Assembly: GCA_012934845.2 (NCBI GenBank)
Contig: WNNJ02002427.1
Coordinates: forward strand, 1 to 64,000
DNA from: Pomphorhynchus laevis
Lineage: Eukaryota > Acanthocephala > Palaeacanthocephala > Echinorhynchida > Pomphorhynchidae
DNA length: 64,000 bases
Direction of reading: 5' to 3'
The notes under the pieces: model-generated
What the model saw: the letters and a program-made list of their open reading frames with translations, nothing else
What the model was told of the DNA's origin: nothing
Databases searched by the model: none
Position numbers and translations under genes: made by a program
Shown: positions 43,441-55,808 of the stretch, piece by piece
Position numbering within the stretch: position 1 is the stretch's first letter
Layout: each line of letters starts with the position of its first letter

Positions 43441-45150
43441 TTATTATTAATTGACAACGAATTGAGCCGAGGCTCTTTACAAGTTGCTTCACAAAATAAA
43501 AAGAATAAAAAGAATAAGAGTCGTTTTGTCCCTCCCTCATCAGATAAACTACTGAAAATCCCACCGTTGTCTTGAGAAGGAAGGGTCATCATCCAGTAGG
43601 GCGCAAAAACTTGAAGCAGTAGACGACAAAACGGTCGCACTCTGAAGCGAATTCCAAGATCCTACGACTCGTTTGGCAAAGCAGGAAACTGCATGCATGT
43701 ACCTTTGTGTTTTCAGCATCAGGGGTGTCCGCGAAGAGAAGGTTGACCTCTCAGTTGCAGTAGATGTGACAGTGGATGATCTTTAGTATGCAGAATTTTC
43801 CAAACAAGAGAGAGATCTCGCTTGTCACGGATATATCGCAGACAAGGCATATTTAATATCTGGAGGCGTTTCGCGTAGACATAAATATGCAGCCCTGAGA
43901 CTAATTTAGTTGTTGATCTGAACACTTTCTCTAAGGCACGACGCTCATAAGTAGTTTCGGGATAACAAGCTGGCGATGCGTATAAGATATGGCTCAAGAA
44001 AAACGCATTTGCTAAGGTATGGTAACATAACGGATCTATGCCTATCAGAGCTCGACGAGTATGTCCTATTAAGCGTTTTGTGTTTTATAATGCAACACAC
44101 GTAGTCTGAATGCTTTCGAGTGGATAAGTCAGCACAAACCCAAACTCCCAAATCTTTATATGACTGGGTTCTTTCGATACTAATTGAACCAAACTGGTAC
44201 TCACCTCCAAGATGATCACATGATCTTCGTGATATACGCATACATGTACATTTAGCGGAATTGATCCTCAAGTGATTTCGTATAGACCAATTGGATATAA
44301 CGTCAACGTCGCTTTGTAAATGCTGTTTGTCAAGATCGGAAATAATAGGTCGCCAAACTTTAAGATCATCTGCATATAATAAACTGAATGAACTGATATT
44401 TGGTATCAAATCGTTGATATAAAGACTGAATAAGATGGGACCCAATACACTTCCTTTTGGACACCGAATCGTAGGTAAGTGGAACCGATTAAGTGAAGAA
44501 ATTGTCAACTCAAGATCGGTTTCAGCATTCAAACATAAACTTTTGTGACTTTTGTTTGTGAGTCTTTTTTTTCTTTACTTTTCCTTTTCTTTTTTTAACA
44601 GTGCAACTGTGAGCTTTGCTCGTCTGTTTGTCGAAATAATAATAATAAAGGAATACACGAATCCAGTTTATGATCCTCTTATCAAGATGAATGTGCTCCA
44701 ACTTCTCAATAAGACGCGTGTGATTAAGTGAGTCGAACGATTTTGAGAAATCAAAGAAAATGACATCAACTGGTATGCCTTGATCATAATAGTGATACCA
44801 ATTTTCACTTGCATGTACAGGATTAGTAGTCGTGGAATAACCTTTTCGGAAGCCATGCTGTGCTGGGTTCAAAATTTGAAATCTATCTAGAAATTCTATT
44901 ATTCGTCGCTTAATCAATCTCTCTAGCACACGACAACACACGCAAGTGAGACTAATAGGCCTATAATTGTCAATGGACGAACTATCCCCTTTCTTATAAA
45001 TAAGACAGATGATGGAATTCTGCCAATCAGAAGGAACAACGCCAAAAGCAACAGACGCAGAGAAAATATTGTAAAGCGGATGACATATTATGTCAGCGAT
45101 GTTGCGCAGATATACAGGCGGTAAGCCAGTATATCTGGCGGTAAGCCAGA
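43441..45150 (-). mobile_element. CR1/Jockey-like LINE, RT to 3' end
   Basis: Minus strand from about 45140: GVVPSDWQNSIICLIYKKGD, NYRPISLTC, QHGFRKGYST, VIFFDFSKSFDSLNHTRL (motif A), then KGSVLGPILFSLYINDL and LLYADDLKV (motif C, intact YADD). SYKDLGVWV and LEPYLIRIASLLSR follow, and after that the thumb region. A simple-sequence stretch of K codons interrupts the frame near 44550. The 3' end is TTGTCAATTAATAATAA. The copy at 39808-40237 is its truncated relative. 5' half missing. Confidence 0.87.
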
Positions 45151-46344
45151 TAAGATAATCTTATCTTCTTTTCAACAGTAAATTGAAATTTAATATTTGT
45201 AGTAGAACTTACATATGTGTGGCTACAGCGTATCATACAGTGCCGAAATTTGATAAGTATTGAAAATTAGAAATATTGCGGAAATATCCGGATTTCCTTT
45301 AAAATGTAGGATACTGTTTTTTTCATGAATTCTTCCATGACGATATACTACCACATATCCATGTCCAGATGTGTAGTAGCATTGTTGGCGTTTACTATTT
45401 TTTACAAATACCCACTCCGTTTTATCGACTACTGCTGAACAGAATTATCGAATAAGAGAATAATAATACTGAAATATCAGAATTTTTTCAATTACCAACT
45501 GTCAATTGTAAACTAATCCGGTCTTTTAATAAACGCAGATTCACATAATATCCTACTAATTTGACCACAGTTGTGCTATTTTAGATTAAACGAATTCTAT
45601 TTGTATTTCCCAAATTACGTTTATATCTAGACTTAATTAAAATGCTTTTATCGCATAAGGCTGCGGAGTTTCGAAAGTTTTGTAAATTTCTTAAGGCCAA
45701 GTATTCGGATCCATAAGTCGGAAAACGCATTTGTAATTTAAATTATAATACTATTGTCATGCTGTATATCACCATGATGGCTATCTGTCAAAAGGTAAAT
45801 TGTGAATTAAAAATTTGATATGTTCAAAACTTAATAAAATTTACTTCATTTGAATGGACTCAGTTTAGACATTTCGAAAATGTAGTAACAGTTCATAGTA
45901 TTAGCAGTAGATATAGTGCTGCATCACTGGCTGTTTTCCGTTGTGTTAAAACAAAAGTCATTGAACTTTGATTAAATACAAAATCCTGGGGATTTCCACT
46001 GGTATCATACTACGCGCTGGCTTTACCATATTCGTATGCATGATTGCGATACGTTTGACTCAGCTCAAGTTCTGCATTAATTAAAATCACGAAGCTAACG
46101 TAATTGTTAAATTAAATGTTTTGACATTATATCTATCGCATTCATTTTTAAACGTTTTTTATAAATAATCTGCTATTTCCATTCATAAAAATTGATTTTT
46201 ATTTAATTTATTTAACTTCATATAAATATAAATTATATAAAATCTTATATAATTATTTATTATTTATCTTTATTTTTATTTATATATCGTATATAATACT
46301 TATCTGACCTGATTGAATAAATAAATATTTAGTAAATGTTCAAA
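45151..46344. other. Nothing firm
   Basis: AT-rich with short open pieces (for example MLLSHKAAEFRKFCKFLKAK at 45642) that I cannot assign. Confidence 0.4.
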
Positions 46345-46487
46345 ATCCCACTGTCTTGCTTCTCTCGATTTACCTACCATTTATTGTCGTCTTCAAATTC
46401 GTCTTATTGATTTCCGCCTTGTAACTTTTCATACCCCTTCATTTCTCAACCTTCCTTTTTTCGACAATTCTCTTTCTGTTTACTGCT
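46345..46487 (+). mobile_element. Fragment of the L2-like LINE 3' coding end
   Basis: Closely matches 52768-52905 of the near-full copy (LASLDLPTIYCR region). Cut off where an opposite-strand copy of the same family ends. Confidence 0.85.
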
Positions 46488-48430
46488 AAAAAAAAGATTT
46501 ATTTTAGCGTGACAAATGCATGCCAGCGCACGCTTACATGACCACAACAAAGCAAAATGTAAATCATGTGTCGAGAAAGTGGGAACGGAGGAGGTTTTTG
46601 AATGTGATTAAGGATGGAGCGCGGCGGACATCAAGAAAGAGCTGATTCCAAGCGAAGAGGCGGCGATGAGAAATGATCGGAGACCGTAGTTGTTAGAGTA
46701 ATTAGGAACGTAGAGTAAGAGGCAATGACAGGAACGCAGCTATAGAGATGTTAAGCTAGTGTCGTATAAGAAAGGGATGTTGATGAACGATGATGATATG
46801 ACAGCAAAGAGACGAAAAGTGACTAGAAGAAGGAGTCGAATTCAGATGTGGATGGTTGGGAAGGAGAGCTAGGAAAGATATGTGGATGTGTGGTCGATGC
46901 GGCGGAGACGTAGGAACACCCGAACGGCGAAGTTGATGATGTGTTGTAGGGGTAGAACTATGGATTTTAGATAATTGGCCAAAAGACTGAGGCAGTAATC
47001 GATTTTAGGTAAGAGAAGCGATGAAAGAAGAGACATACAAGAATGGAAGTCGATAAGGGGCGGATACGGCGGATGTCACGGAGAATTAAGTTAGACGAGC
47101 GGACCTTGTCTCGGACGAAGGGTTTAAGGGAAAGGTGATCATCGAAAGGGAAAGATGATTATCGAAATGGATGCCTAGGAAAGTGAGATTATGGACTATG
47201 GGGATGATCGATGAGGCAAAAGATACAGTGCGATGAGATATGTTTGGTCTACGGGGGAGGATTCACATTATTTTAGACTTGTCGGGGTTTAGAATGAGAT
47301 GGAGTTTGGAGATACGTTCGTAGATAGAAGAAAGACAGTTGGAGGCAGAAATGCCGATATCGTGTATGCGATGTGCGGGTGCATGAGCATAGATGAGGAT
47401 GTCATCGGCGTATTACATGATGTTAAAGGAAAAAGGTTTGGTAAACGGAGAGAGATTGCCAAGCAGAAGAGAGAAAAGCAGGGGACCTAGGACTAAACCT
47501 TGTGGGACTCCGCAAAAGATAGGGATGGGATGGGAGGATGATAAATTAGAACATACGCGAAAGGAACGGCCGGATAGATATGAGGCAAACCATGCATCGG
47601 AGGAAGAAGAAAAGCCGTAATAATAACGAAGGCGATAAAGGAGGACGGAGTTGTCGACAATGTCGAAAGAGTAGGGAGTTGTGAAATGAAGCGATAGCTA
47701 GAAGGAATTGAGTGTTATGCGATTGTTTCTTAAGGAGGGGACGAAAGATGACGGATTTCCAGTGTGAAGGGAATATATGACTGCGGATGGACGAGTTAAA
47801 TAAGGTGGTGAGAAAGGGGATATCGATGAGCATATGGATTTAAGTATATGGGTAGGCAGGGGATCGGCAGGTGAGGTTTTGTTTGGGAAGGACATTAGGA
47901 CAGATGATACTTCGATAGGTGAGACCGGCAGAAGATGAAGTAGTTCAGGGAGGATGATGTTAGGCTAGGTAAAGTTGGATAGAATGTAAACTGGGGTGTA
48001 AAAGAGCAACGTGCATACTTTGGTCTGGAGAAATGACGAATAATCATGGGGATTGATGTTGCAAGGCGAAAAGGAGTGAGCAAGGATTGAGTTAAAAGTA
48101 TGCTAGAGAGTCTTAGAGCTCAATGAAGTGATGATTTGATGCTGCCAAAAAGAGTTGCATTTGGTGCGTAATAGGTTGAGATAAGACCTGCGAAGAGCAA
48201 GGTCGGAATCACGGAAATACGGAGTGATTGAGCGGAAATCACGTCTGAGTGAGCGGTGATAGACTCTCAAAGCATGACGGAGTCGACGCTTTGAGAGTAG
48301 GCATAGGATGTCAAACTATGGGGCGCGGTGCAAGCGACGGTGTTGGTGACGCTTTAAGGGTAAGATAATATCGAGAGTGGATGTGAGAGTAGATCGAGAG
48401 TGGATGTGAGAGAAGATCAAGAGTGGATTT
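46488..48430 (-). mobile_element. L2-like LINE, opposite-strand 5'-truncated copy
   Basis: Minus strand: LSFPNKTSPADPLPTHILKS, then FLTTLFNSSIRSHIFPSHWK and RPLLKKQS (RT start), as in the copy at 51540-51740. Distinctly GC-richer than its surroundings. 3' end near 46490 with AATAAATCTTTTTTTT read on the minus strand. The 5' break lies between endonuclease and RT. Frame interrupted. Confidence 0.83.
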
Positions 48431-48489
48431 AATTTCTTAGTTTTAATGCTTCATATCCTTAACTCAATATTCGCCCAGTCTTAATGTAT

Positions 48490-48900
48490 TGAGTTGAGTG
48501 TCGGCTTGCTACAAATCAACCACACGCAAATTAGCAGCGATGGAAATTCGAATGCTAAGGTGGATGGGCGGCATTATACCTCTCGATCACATAAGAAATA
48601 ATAATATCCGAAAACGATTTGTTCAGCCGATTGAAGAAAAATTGCGGGAAGCCCGATTACAATGGTTTGTACATGCAATCCGCGCAAACACAATACCGTT
48701 TTAAGAAGTGCGATGTACCTGGCTGTAATAGGAAAGCGACCCCTTGGGTGTCCTATGCAGAGATGGCTGGACACAATAAAGGATATAATGACAATTGGGG
48801 TAACGGAAAATGAACTATGGACAAAGAAAAGTCGATGCATATGATCAAAAAGGCGGACTCCGTAACAAAGCGGAACAAACACTTAAAAAGATTGAAGATA
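48490..48900 (+). mobile_element. RTE-clade LINE 3' end
   Basis: LAAMEIRMLRWMGGI, LDHIRNNNIRKRF, KLREARLQWFVHAIRA, then in another frame GKRPLGCPMQRWLDTIKD. This is the classic RTE C-terminus. One frameshift near 48700. Confidence 0.87.
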
Positions 48901-49589
48901 CTTTTTATATTAATATCACAGTGAGATATTTTTAATATACCACTGTAATATTTTGGAGTAATCTTGTGATATTCTTGGCATTCTCGGGTAATCTTTTAAT
49001 TTTTTATCTAATTTCTTAATTTTAATTCTTATGATACCGATTACATAAAAGTACATTAAGTGGGTTATTTAGTTAGTTATTATTGTATAGGACTGTAGTC
49101 ACGAAGGTTGTTTTGTATGCTTATAGAATTAATCAACAGAATAAAATAAAGCGACATGAAAAGGAAAAACGTATAGTGAACGTTTGAACGATGATTTATA
49201 CCTGAATTTAATAGGATATTCGGGAAGACGCTTCACACTCGCAATGCTCGATATGACAATCGAAGTATAAGATTACGACTGACATGAAATTAAGTAAATA
49301 AACCAAACGAATAACCTCTATATCCATACCTCAATCGCACCAATAGTGTAGCCATGACATTTTCGAACCATGTGCCACTGTTCGAGAATTTTACTAATAT
49401 TAAATTGCTATATTTTATGAAAAGTATAACAATTAAAAATATAATATATAAAAAATATTAACGTATTCTCAGAATTCAAATATAAATGTGTTGTATGAAA
49501 ATAGCGTTAATGGGATATAATTTTTTATTTACATAAATGGTCACGATTAAATAATTAGAAGCTTATAAGCCCCACTTTATTCTCCTCAC
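48901..49589. other. Nothing recognised
   Basis: AT-rich sequence between LINE copies. Confidence 0.5.
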
Positions 49590-52500
49590 GTACTCCTTAC
49601 TCGACCTCCACTGTATCACTTCTCAAAAATTTACACCCTTCCATCAAAATCATTTCCAGTAACATTTCCGATTAACTGATTCAACACTCCATTCCTGTCA
49701 CTCATGCCCCAACCTATTTTAATTCTCCTTACTCTACCTCCCACGTAACACTTCCAAATAATTTACATCCTTCATTTAAAATCATATCCAGTCACATCTC
49801 TGATCAACCGATTCAACACCCCGCTCCTGTCACACTTGCTCCAACTAATATTAATTCTTTATCAAGCACCCCTGTCATTTCCACTTCTGTCTGCTACTCT
49901 ACCTCGACTCCTACCAGCTCTGTCCGTCCACAACTTCCACGAAATCGTTTTCCTTCGCGCGATCGCTGTATAATCATATCAAACTTAAAGCTTTCCGAAT
50001 CTGCTTCTCCACAATCTCGCCTCGATGATGATGTATCTGCTTTCAGGTCTATCCTAGCAACCATTCTTCCTGATGATAACCCATCACTCTTCAATAATAT
50101 CGCTCCTGTATCCTTTATTCGTTTAAACAAATCCACTAAATCCAATCATCTCAGTCCTCCACTCTTAAAAATCGTTTTCCGACATAGTTCACATGCCTCT
50201 TCGGTACTCTCCCAACGTTTTAAACTTCTTACCACTTCATCTACTTGCCGTATCATTCCTGACCGCTCCCCTTCTGATATTGCCCAGCTCAAGTTAGCTC
50301 GCATTGAAAAACATCGACGTGAAACAAACGGCGAGTCATCCTTATCTATACGTAAAATCAACGGAAATTTTCACGTTTTTCACACAAGGCCAAAAATTCG
50401 ATGGCGTCCCATCTCTCCCCCTTGTCTTCTTCGCTAGTCGATCTCGCTCCTAAGCATACTTTTCGTCTTAGTCTATTCAATACTCGCTCCATTCTTCATA
50501 AAGCTGATATGCTTATCGATATCTTCGATCAATTATCTATCGATATTCTCTGCATTACCGAATCCTGGCACTCTGACTCCGACGATCTTGCTATTCGTCG
50601 TCTATGTCGCTCTGGTTGTTCTCTAGTTGAATCAGCTCGTCAAATTACATCTCATACATCTACTGCGTCTAACCATGGCGGTATTGTTGCCATTGCTCGT
50701 CACCCAATGTCTTTACGTAAAATCAACGTTAACATCCGTTACACTTCGTTCGAATTACTCATATGCAGATTATCAACGCCTTTCCCTCTGGAACTTGTGA
50801 TTGTATACCGTCCAGGTTCAGTTGCCCCATCACGTATCTTCTTTAACGACCTTGCAGATCTAATGTCTCACTGTTCATTGTCTTATACTCCTTCTTTTGT
50901 TCTCAGTGACTTTAACATTCGTCTTGATCGCCCGTCTGACTCTGACTCTATCACTTTAACTAATCTTTTTTCTGATTTTAACTATACATTACTTTCAACA
51001 AGCCCAACTCATATTCTCGGCGGTGCTCTCGACATCATTGCTGTTTCTAACTGCTTCAATGACTATACCTCCTTGTCAATTACTGATCCTGGTTTGTCCG
51101 ATCATTTCCTTGTCACTCTTACTCTTACTCGTCCCCATCCTCCTTATCCGCCTCCACCATTATCCACACCAAGTCGATCTTAGAAGCTTCTCGATATCCC
51201 TGTTCTCTGCACAGCCTTACTCAATTCTTCACTCTTTACACTTCCTCTTAACTATCTCTCTCCCGATGATCTCTGCATTCTGTTTGATTCTGAACTTACG
51301 TCGATCCTCAATAACTTCTGCCTAGTCGACTTCGACGTTCCCAGCGCTTGCGCCATGCTCCCTGGTTCGATTCTGACTGTAGTCTTTCTAAGCGTCGACT
51401 CCGTCACTCTTTTCGTATGTATAAACGCTTTCTTAAACGTTCACCCTTTACTTTCCCTACTACCCGTAGCCCCCTTGTACCCACTCTTCTCTTTAAATAC
51501 TTCCCTCCCAGAACTATTCCACCTTCTTCCCGTTTCGTCTGATGAAGTTTCTTCGGTTCTGCTGTCATTACCTAATAAAACCTCTCCTTCTGACCCAATT
51601 CCCACTCACTTGCTTAAAAATATCTGCTCCTCTATCTTACCCTTCCTAACCACATTGTTCAACTCGTCCATCCGTAGCCGTACATTTCCTTCCATCTGGA
51701 AATGCGCCACTGTTCGTCCTCTCATCAAAAAGCAATCTCTCGACTCCTCACTACCATCTTCGTACCGTCCTATTTCACTTCTCCCAACCCTCTCTAAACT
51801 CCTTGAGCGTCTCGTTCTTAAGCAAGTTAATACATATCTCTATTCCTCTAACTTATTTCCTCCCTTCCAAGCCGCTTTTCGCTCTAATTACTCTACCGAA
51901 ATTGCATGTTTTAAAGTTTATAACGACTTACTCATATCGCGCGATCATAAATTATGTAGTGTCATAGTTTCTCTTGATCTATCGTCTGCTTTTGACATCG
52001 TCGATCACTCGATTCTTCTACATCGCCTTCGTCATGATTATGGCTTCTCTTTACCCACTGTATCATGGTTTTCTTCATATCTGTCAAACCGTACATTTCG
52101 CATCTATTCTAACTCTTCTCTTTCCCATCATTCATCCATCCCGACCGGTGTTCCACAAGGCTCCGTATTAGGCCCTATACTTTTCTCTCTTCTTCTTGGT
52201 GATTTATCTTCGATTTCTCATAAATTTAACTTCCATGTTATGCAATATGCTGATGACATTCTCATCTATGCTCATGCACCTGTTTATCGTATTCACGATC
52301 TTAGTGTTTCCGCATCGGACTGTCTTGTCTCAATTTCCAATCATCTTTCTTCCGTTCGCCTTTCTCTGAATCGTGATAAATCCAAAATTATGTGGATCCT
52401 ACCTCGACACCTCGGCTTCGAACCTCCCTCCGTATCATTAAATTCTACAATTCTTCCTATCGTTGATAATCTCGTTTTTCTAGGCTTCCATTTTGACAAC

Positions 52501-53160
52501 CGACTTTCACTTAAACCTTTCGTTGGAGATTAAGTACGCTTATCTACCTTGATACTCCGCAACCTTCGTCAAGTTCGTAGATTGATCGATTTCCCTTCTT
52601 GTATGACTCTCATATAATCTCTCCTTTTTTCTAGACTCGATTATTGTCTTAGTCTATTTTCCAACTCACCTAAATCCACTATTCTTCCCCTACAACGCAT
52701 CGTCAACGCAGCTGTCCGAATTCTCCTCCGTCTTCGTCGTTTTGATCATACATCCTACCATCTTGCTTCTCTCGATTTGCCTACAATTTATTGTCGTGTT
52801 CAAATTCGTCTTCTTATCGTTGCTTTCCGCCTTGTAACTTTTCATACCCCTTCATTTCTCAACCTTCCTTTTCTTGACAATTCTCGTCCTGTTTACTGTT
52901 CCTTGCGTTCCTGTAATTCCCTTCTTTTACATGTCCCAAACTACTCTACCTCCTTTGGATACTGCTCCTTCCTGGTGGCTGCTCCTCTATCGTGGAATCA
53001 TCTGCCCATTCATATACGCCAATCAACTTCCCTGCAGTGCTTCAAACGACAAATCCGATCCCATTTTAACAATTTATCTGCTTGACTTTCTTATTTTTGT
53101 TTGTGGACTTGTAAGCGTACAGCTTGTACGCATTTGCCACATTAAATAAAAATTTGTATT
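49590..53160 (+). mobile_element. Near-full-length L2/CR1-like LINE with two ORFs
   Basis: ORF1 frame (about 49800-50431) is S/T/P-rich with DRCIIISNLKLSESA and RLDDDVSAFRSILATI, then PPLLKIVFRHSSHASSV. Its first part contains two diverged copies of a unit of about 140 bases (49580-49720, 49720-49855). ORF2 starts at ATG 50401, overlapping the ORF1 end. Endonuclease: LFNTRSILHK, DILCITESWHSDSDD, FVLSDFNIRLDRPSD, LSDHFLV. After a break near 51183 the RT follows: YRPISLLPTLSKLLERLV, SLDLSSAFDIVDHS, TGVPQGSVLGPILFSLLL, MQYADDILIYAHA. A further break near 52530, then the C-terminal WNHLPIHIRQS. Tail GCATTTGCCACATTAAATAA. A few breaks, so inactive but recent. Confidence 0.9.
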
Positions 53161-53485
53161 ATTCGTTTCAGTCCACAATTCACGGGTTGATAACAAGTTA
53201 GTAAGACACGACCGTTTGAAAGAAAACCGTGCTGTTAAGTTGTAATAATCCTGTGCTCATCTGAATGATGCCAAATTTTACGAGCAATGAATATCTCCAG
53301 AACTTTACATACGGAACTTGTTAAGCTTATAGGTCTATAGCCTGAGCAAGATGACGGTATCGATTCTTTGGGAATTGTTGCCTGTATTTGCTTAAATGCA
53401 AAAATCTATGACAATCCATTAAAAAACTCATTGAGACAGATAATCTTGAAGGATGGCTTGTCTGAATTAGGATATTTTATTGAAT
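53161..53485 (-). mobile_element. CR1-like LINE RT scrap
   Basis: Minus strand: IPKESIPSSCSGYRPISLTS, VCKVLEIFIARKIW, then QHGFLSNGRV. It abuts the 3' end of the L2-like LINE, which may have inserted into it. Confidence 0.7.
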
Positions 53486-53876
53486 TATTTTGATTTTTTA
53501 CTATTTGTTTTACATATGGATGCTTCTGTATCGAGCTTTTATGCTCAAACTTGAAAACAAACTTTAATAATAATACCTTAATATATTAAATGACAATCAA
53601 TACAGATCATCTTGCATTAAAAGTTGTTCACACATTAAGAACGATGCTTGCAGAACTATTGAAATGAGGGACACTGCGGTGACAGTCAAATAATCATTTA
53701 TTTTGTACTTATTTTTAATTATTCTTACTTATTTCTCAATCATGCATTGTAAAATAACACAGCGATTTGAAGGGTTGTAAGAATATTACGATAAGACACA
53801 AAATTTCTAATTGATTATATGGCTCTAGACATTTCCGTCTTGCCATAATTCTAACATGCATTAGCTAATAAAACAT

Positions 53877-54105
53877 CGTTCGACTGTAAGTTGAAGCCTA
53901 AATTCGGAAAACACCTATATTTAGATATTTCAAAATAGAGATGTAAACAACGTTCGACTGGTAGTACGTTAAAGCCTATATTCGGGAAACATTTGTATTT
54001 ACATATTTCAAAATGGAGATGTAAACGTTGGACTGGTCGTACGTTAAAACCTATATTCGGAAAACATTTTAGATATTTTAAAATGGAGATGTAAACTTTC
54101 GTAGT
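53877..54105. repeat. Tandem repeat, three units of about 74 bases
   Basis: Units begin CGTTCGACTGTAAGT, CGTTCGACTGGTAGTACG and CGTTGGACTGGTCGTACG; each contains CCTATATTCGG and AAAATGGAGATGTAAAC. Confidence 0.85.
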
Positions 54106-54149
54106 ACATAAATAGCTCGATCATTTTTTAATCGTTGGTGTTCAGCTCA

Positions 54150-54860
54150 ACATTTATTAAATCAGTAAATCACTTTACTGATCTAGGTGTTGTTATCTCC
54201 TCCATTGCAATTTAAAATTTCGTCTTCATTCTTCTGCGATTATTGCAAAATGCCGTAGAATTTTTGGATTTCTTTATCGAAACGTTGGACGACTTGAGCC
54301 AAAGGCTTTACGCATTGTATATTCGAGTCTCTTAAAATCACATATGCTCTATGCATCTCACGCTACACACTCTCAACTGAAATCAGAATTGAGTGAATTC
54401 GACAACATTTTGAGAAGAGCCACGCACTTGGTCCCGGAAACTCGCTCCATTCCTTATCCAGTTAGAATAAAGGCGTTGGGTATAAGATCTATTGAATATG
54501 ATCTGCTGATTGCAGATCTTACACTAGTGTGGATGTCGCTGCGCGTGCCTAGCCATTCGTGTAAGCAGCTGTTCTGTCTTCGTGAATCTTCAATGTTACG
54601 TGGACACAAGCTATGTTTGAAGCATCGCTCAAAGCATCGAACAAATTGCACGACAGTGATGGATCGCGTCTGTAAACGATGGAATGGATTATCACCTGGT
54701 GTGATCAACAGCTCTTCTGCTGAGCAATTCAAAGAACGCCTAAAGCGTGACCTCGTGAACTTTTGATGTTTTTCGTTTTTTTTCTGTTTTTTTTATTCGG
54801 TGTGATGCTTCCTTACGAGCTTCAGCTCTCCTGGAAGTCGACATATAATAATTTTTTAAT
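54150..54860 (+). mobile_element. CR1/Jockey-like LINE 3' end
   Basis: An intact 140-codon frame at 54344-54766 reads MLYASHATHSQLKSELSEFD, then RIKALGIRSIEYDLLIADL and CKRWNGLSPGVINSSSAEQF, the C-terminus of ORF2. The preceding frame has FGFLYRNVGRLEPKALRIVY. Tail CTTACGAGCTTCAGCTCTCC. 5'-truncated. Confidence 0.83.
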
Positions 54861-54869
54861 GGAAAAATT

Positions 54870-55345
54870 TATTTTAGTAAAACATACAGTCGAGGTTATC
54901 TGCAAGTGGGCCAAAAAAAGATAGTTTAATAATAATTTTTTAGGTCTCATTTCAGACACCAGGCGTTTGCTTTTGTTAGCGCTACACCTATACGTTGTCG
55001 CAGCGAACATACATTTTTGCCATATGAGGATGGATCGCTCACTGATGCGAAAGTTGCTAGTCTCTTGATGAAAGCACTTGCCTCCTTTGCTAGTCCGCCT
55101 GAGGTGGAAATTACGAACGGAATAAAGGTTCTTTTTTCGATTTCAATAATTCGCTCAATATATTTATTCTTTTTTCTGGTTTCATTGTATTCAAATGATT
55201 GTGTAGGACTTCGACCTGCGTAAGACGGCAAATGGGTTAAATATTGTGACATCCAAAACTGTCCGCTTACTCTGTGAGTGCGTTAGTCCACTACAAGATA
55301 AATCGGCTCTTGATCGGGGATCTCGTGTTGTCGTTTGGTTTGAAA
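54870..55345 (-). mobile_element. R2-like-domain LINE, C-terminal nuclease region only
   Basis: Minus strand: RADLSCSGLTHSQSKRTVLD followed by VTIFNPFAVLRRSKSY is a PD-(D/E)xK-like core. Then KYIERIIEIEKRTFIPFVIS, TSGGLAKEASAFIKRLA, typical of the C-terminus of this LINE family. Related to 60600-60833. One frame change. Confidence 0.75.
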
Positions 55346-55698
55346 ACTCGAATGTATCTGGAACAGTTGTATCTGGAACAGCTGTATTTAAAAATAATTA
55401 AATAATCGGCATGATTTTCATACAACTTTGAAATCATCGGTTCACCGCTGGCTAAAATTATCTTGTCTAAGCCGCTTGACGACTTTGTATTTTATGTCGT
55501 AATTGTTTGATGTATTTCAAGGGTAAGTATTATAACCAAGACAAAAAATATGCAACTTTTGGATTTTTAACATTAACCCTACTTGTTACACGAAAAGAAC
55601 GCTTTGTTGTGTTCTTAAATAGTTCTCTAAAGTACTTTGAAAGTATTGATCAAATTTATATATTTAATTTTGTTCTATATTTTTAACATCTGTTTCAG
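55346..55698. other. CCT5 upstream region
   Basis: AT-rich. Should contain the promoter or a 5' UTR intron; I see no clear TATA or initiator that stands out. Confidence 0.4.
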
Positions 55699-55700
55699 AA

Positions 55701-55808
55701 ATGCCTGCAGCCATAGGCACATTAGCGTTTGATCAGTCTGGTAGACCAATTCTAATTTTAAGAGATCAGGAAAGGAAAAGTCGTCTCACCGGGATACGAG
55801 CTCAAAAG
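55701..55808 (+). CDS. CCT5: CCT5 exon 1 (coding start)
   Basis: 36 codons from ATG to RAQK. TTTCAG at 55693-55698 precedes AA-ATG, so a 5' UTR intron or trans-splicing ends just before the start codon. Confidence 0.94.

Noticed and set aside
48574-48882. 102-codon minus-strand frame
   Set aside because: Shadow of the RTE C-terminus on the opposite strand.
53877-54105. Possible CRISPR-like array
   Set aside because: Units are contiguous tandem repeats of about 74 bases with no unique spacers, in an animal genome.
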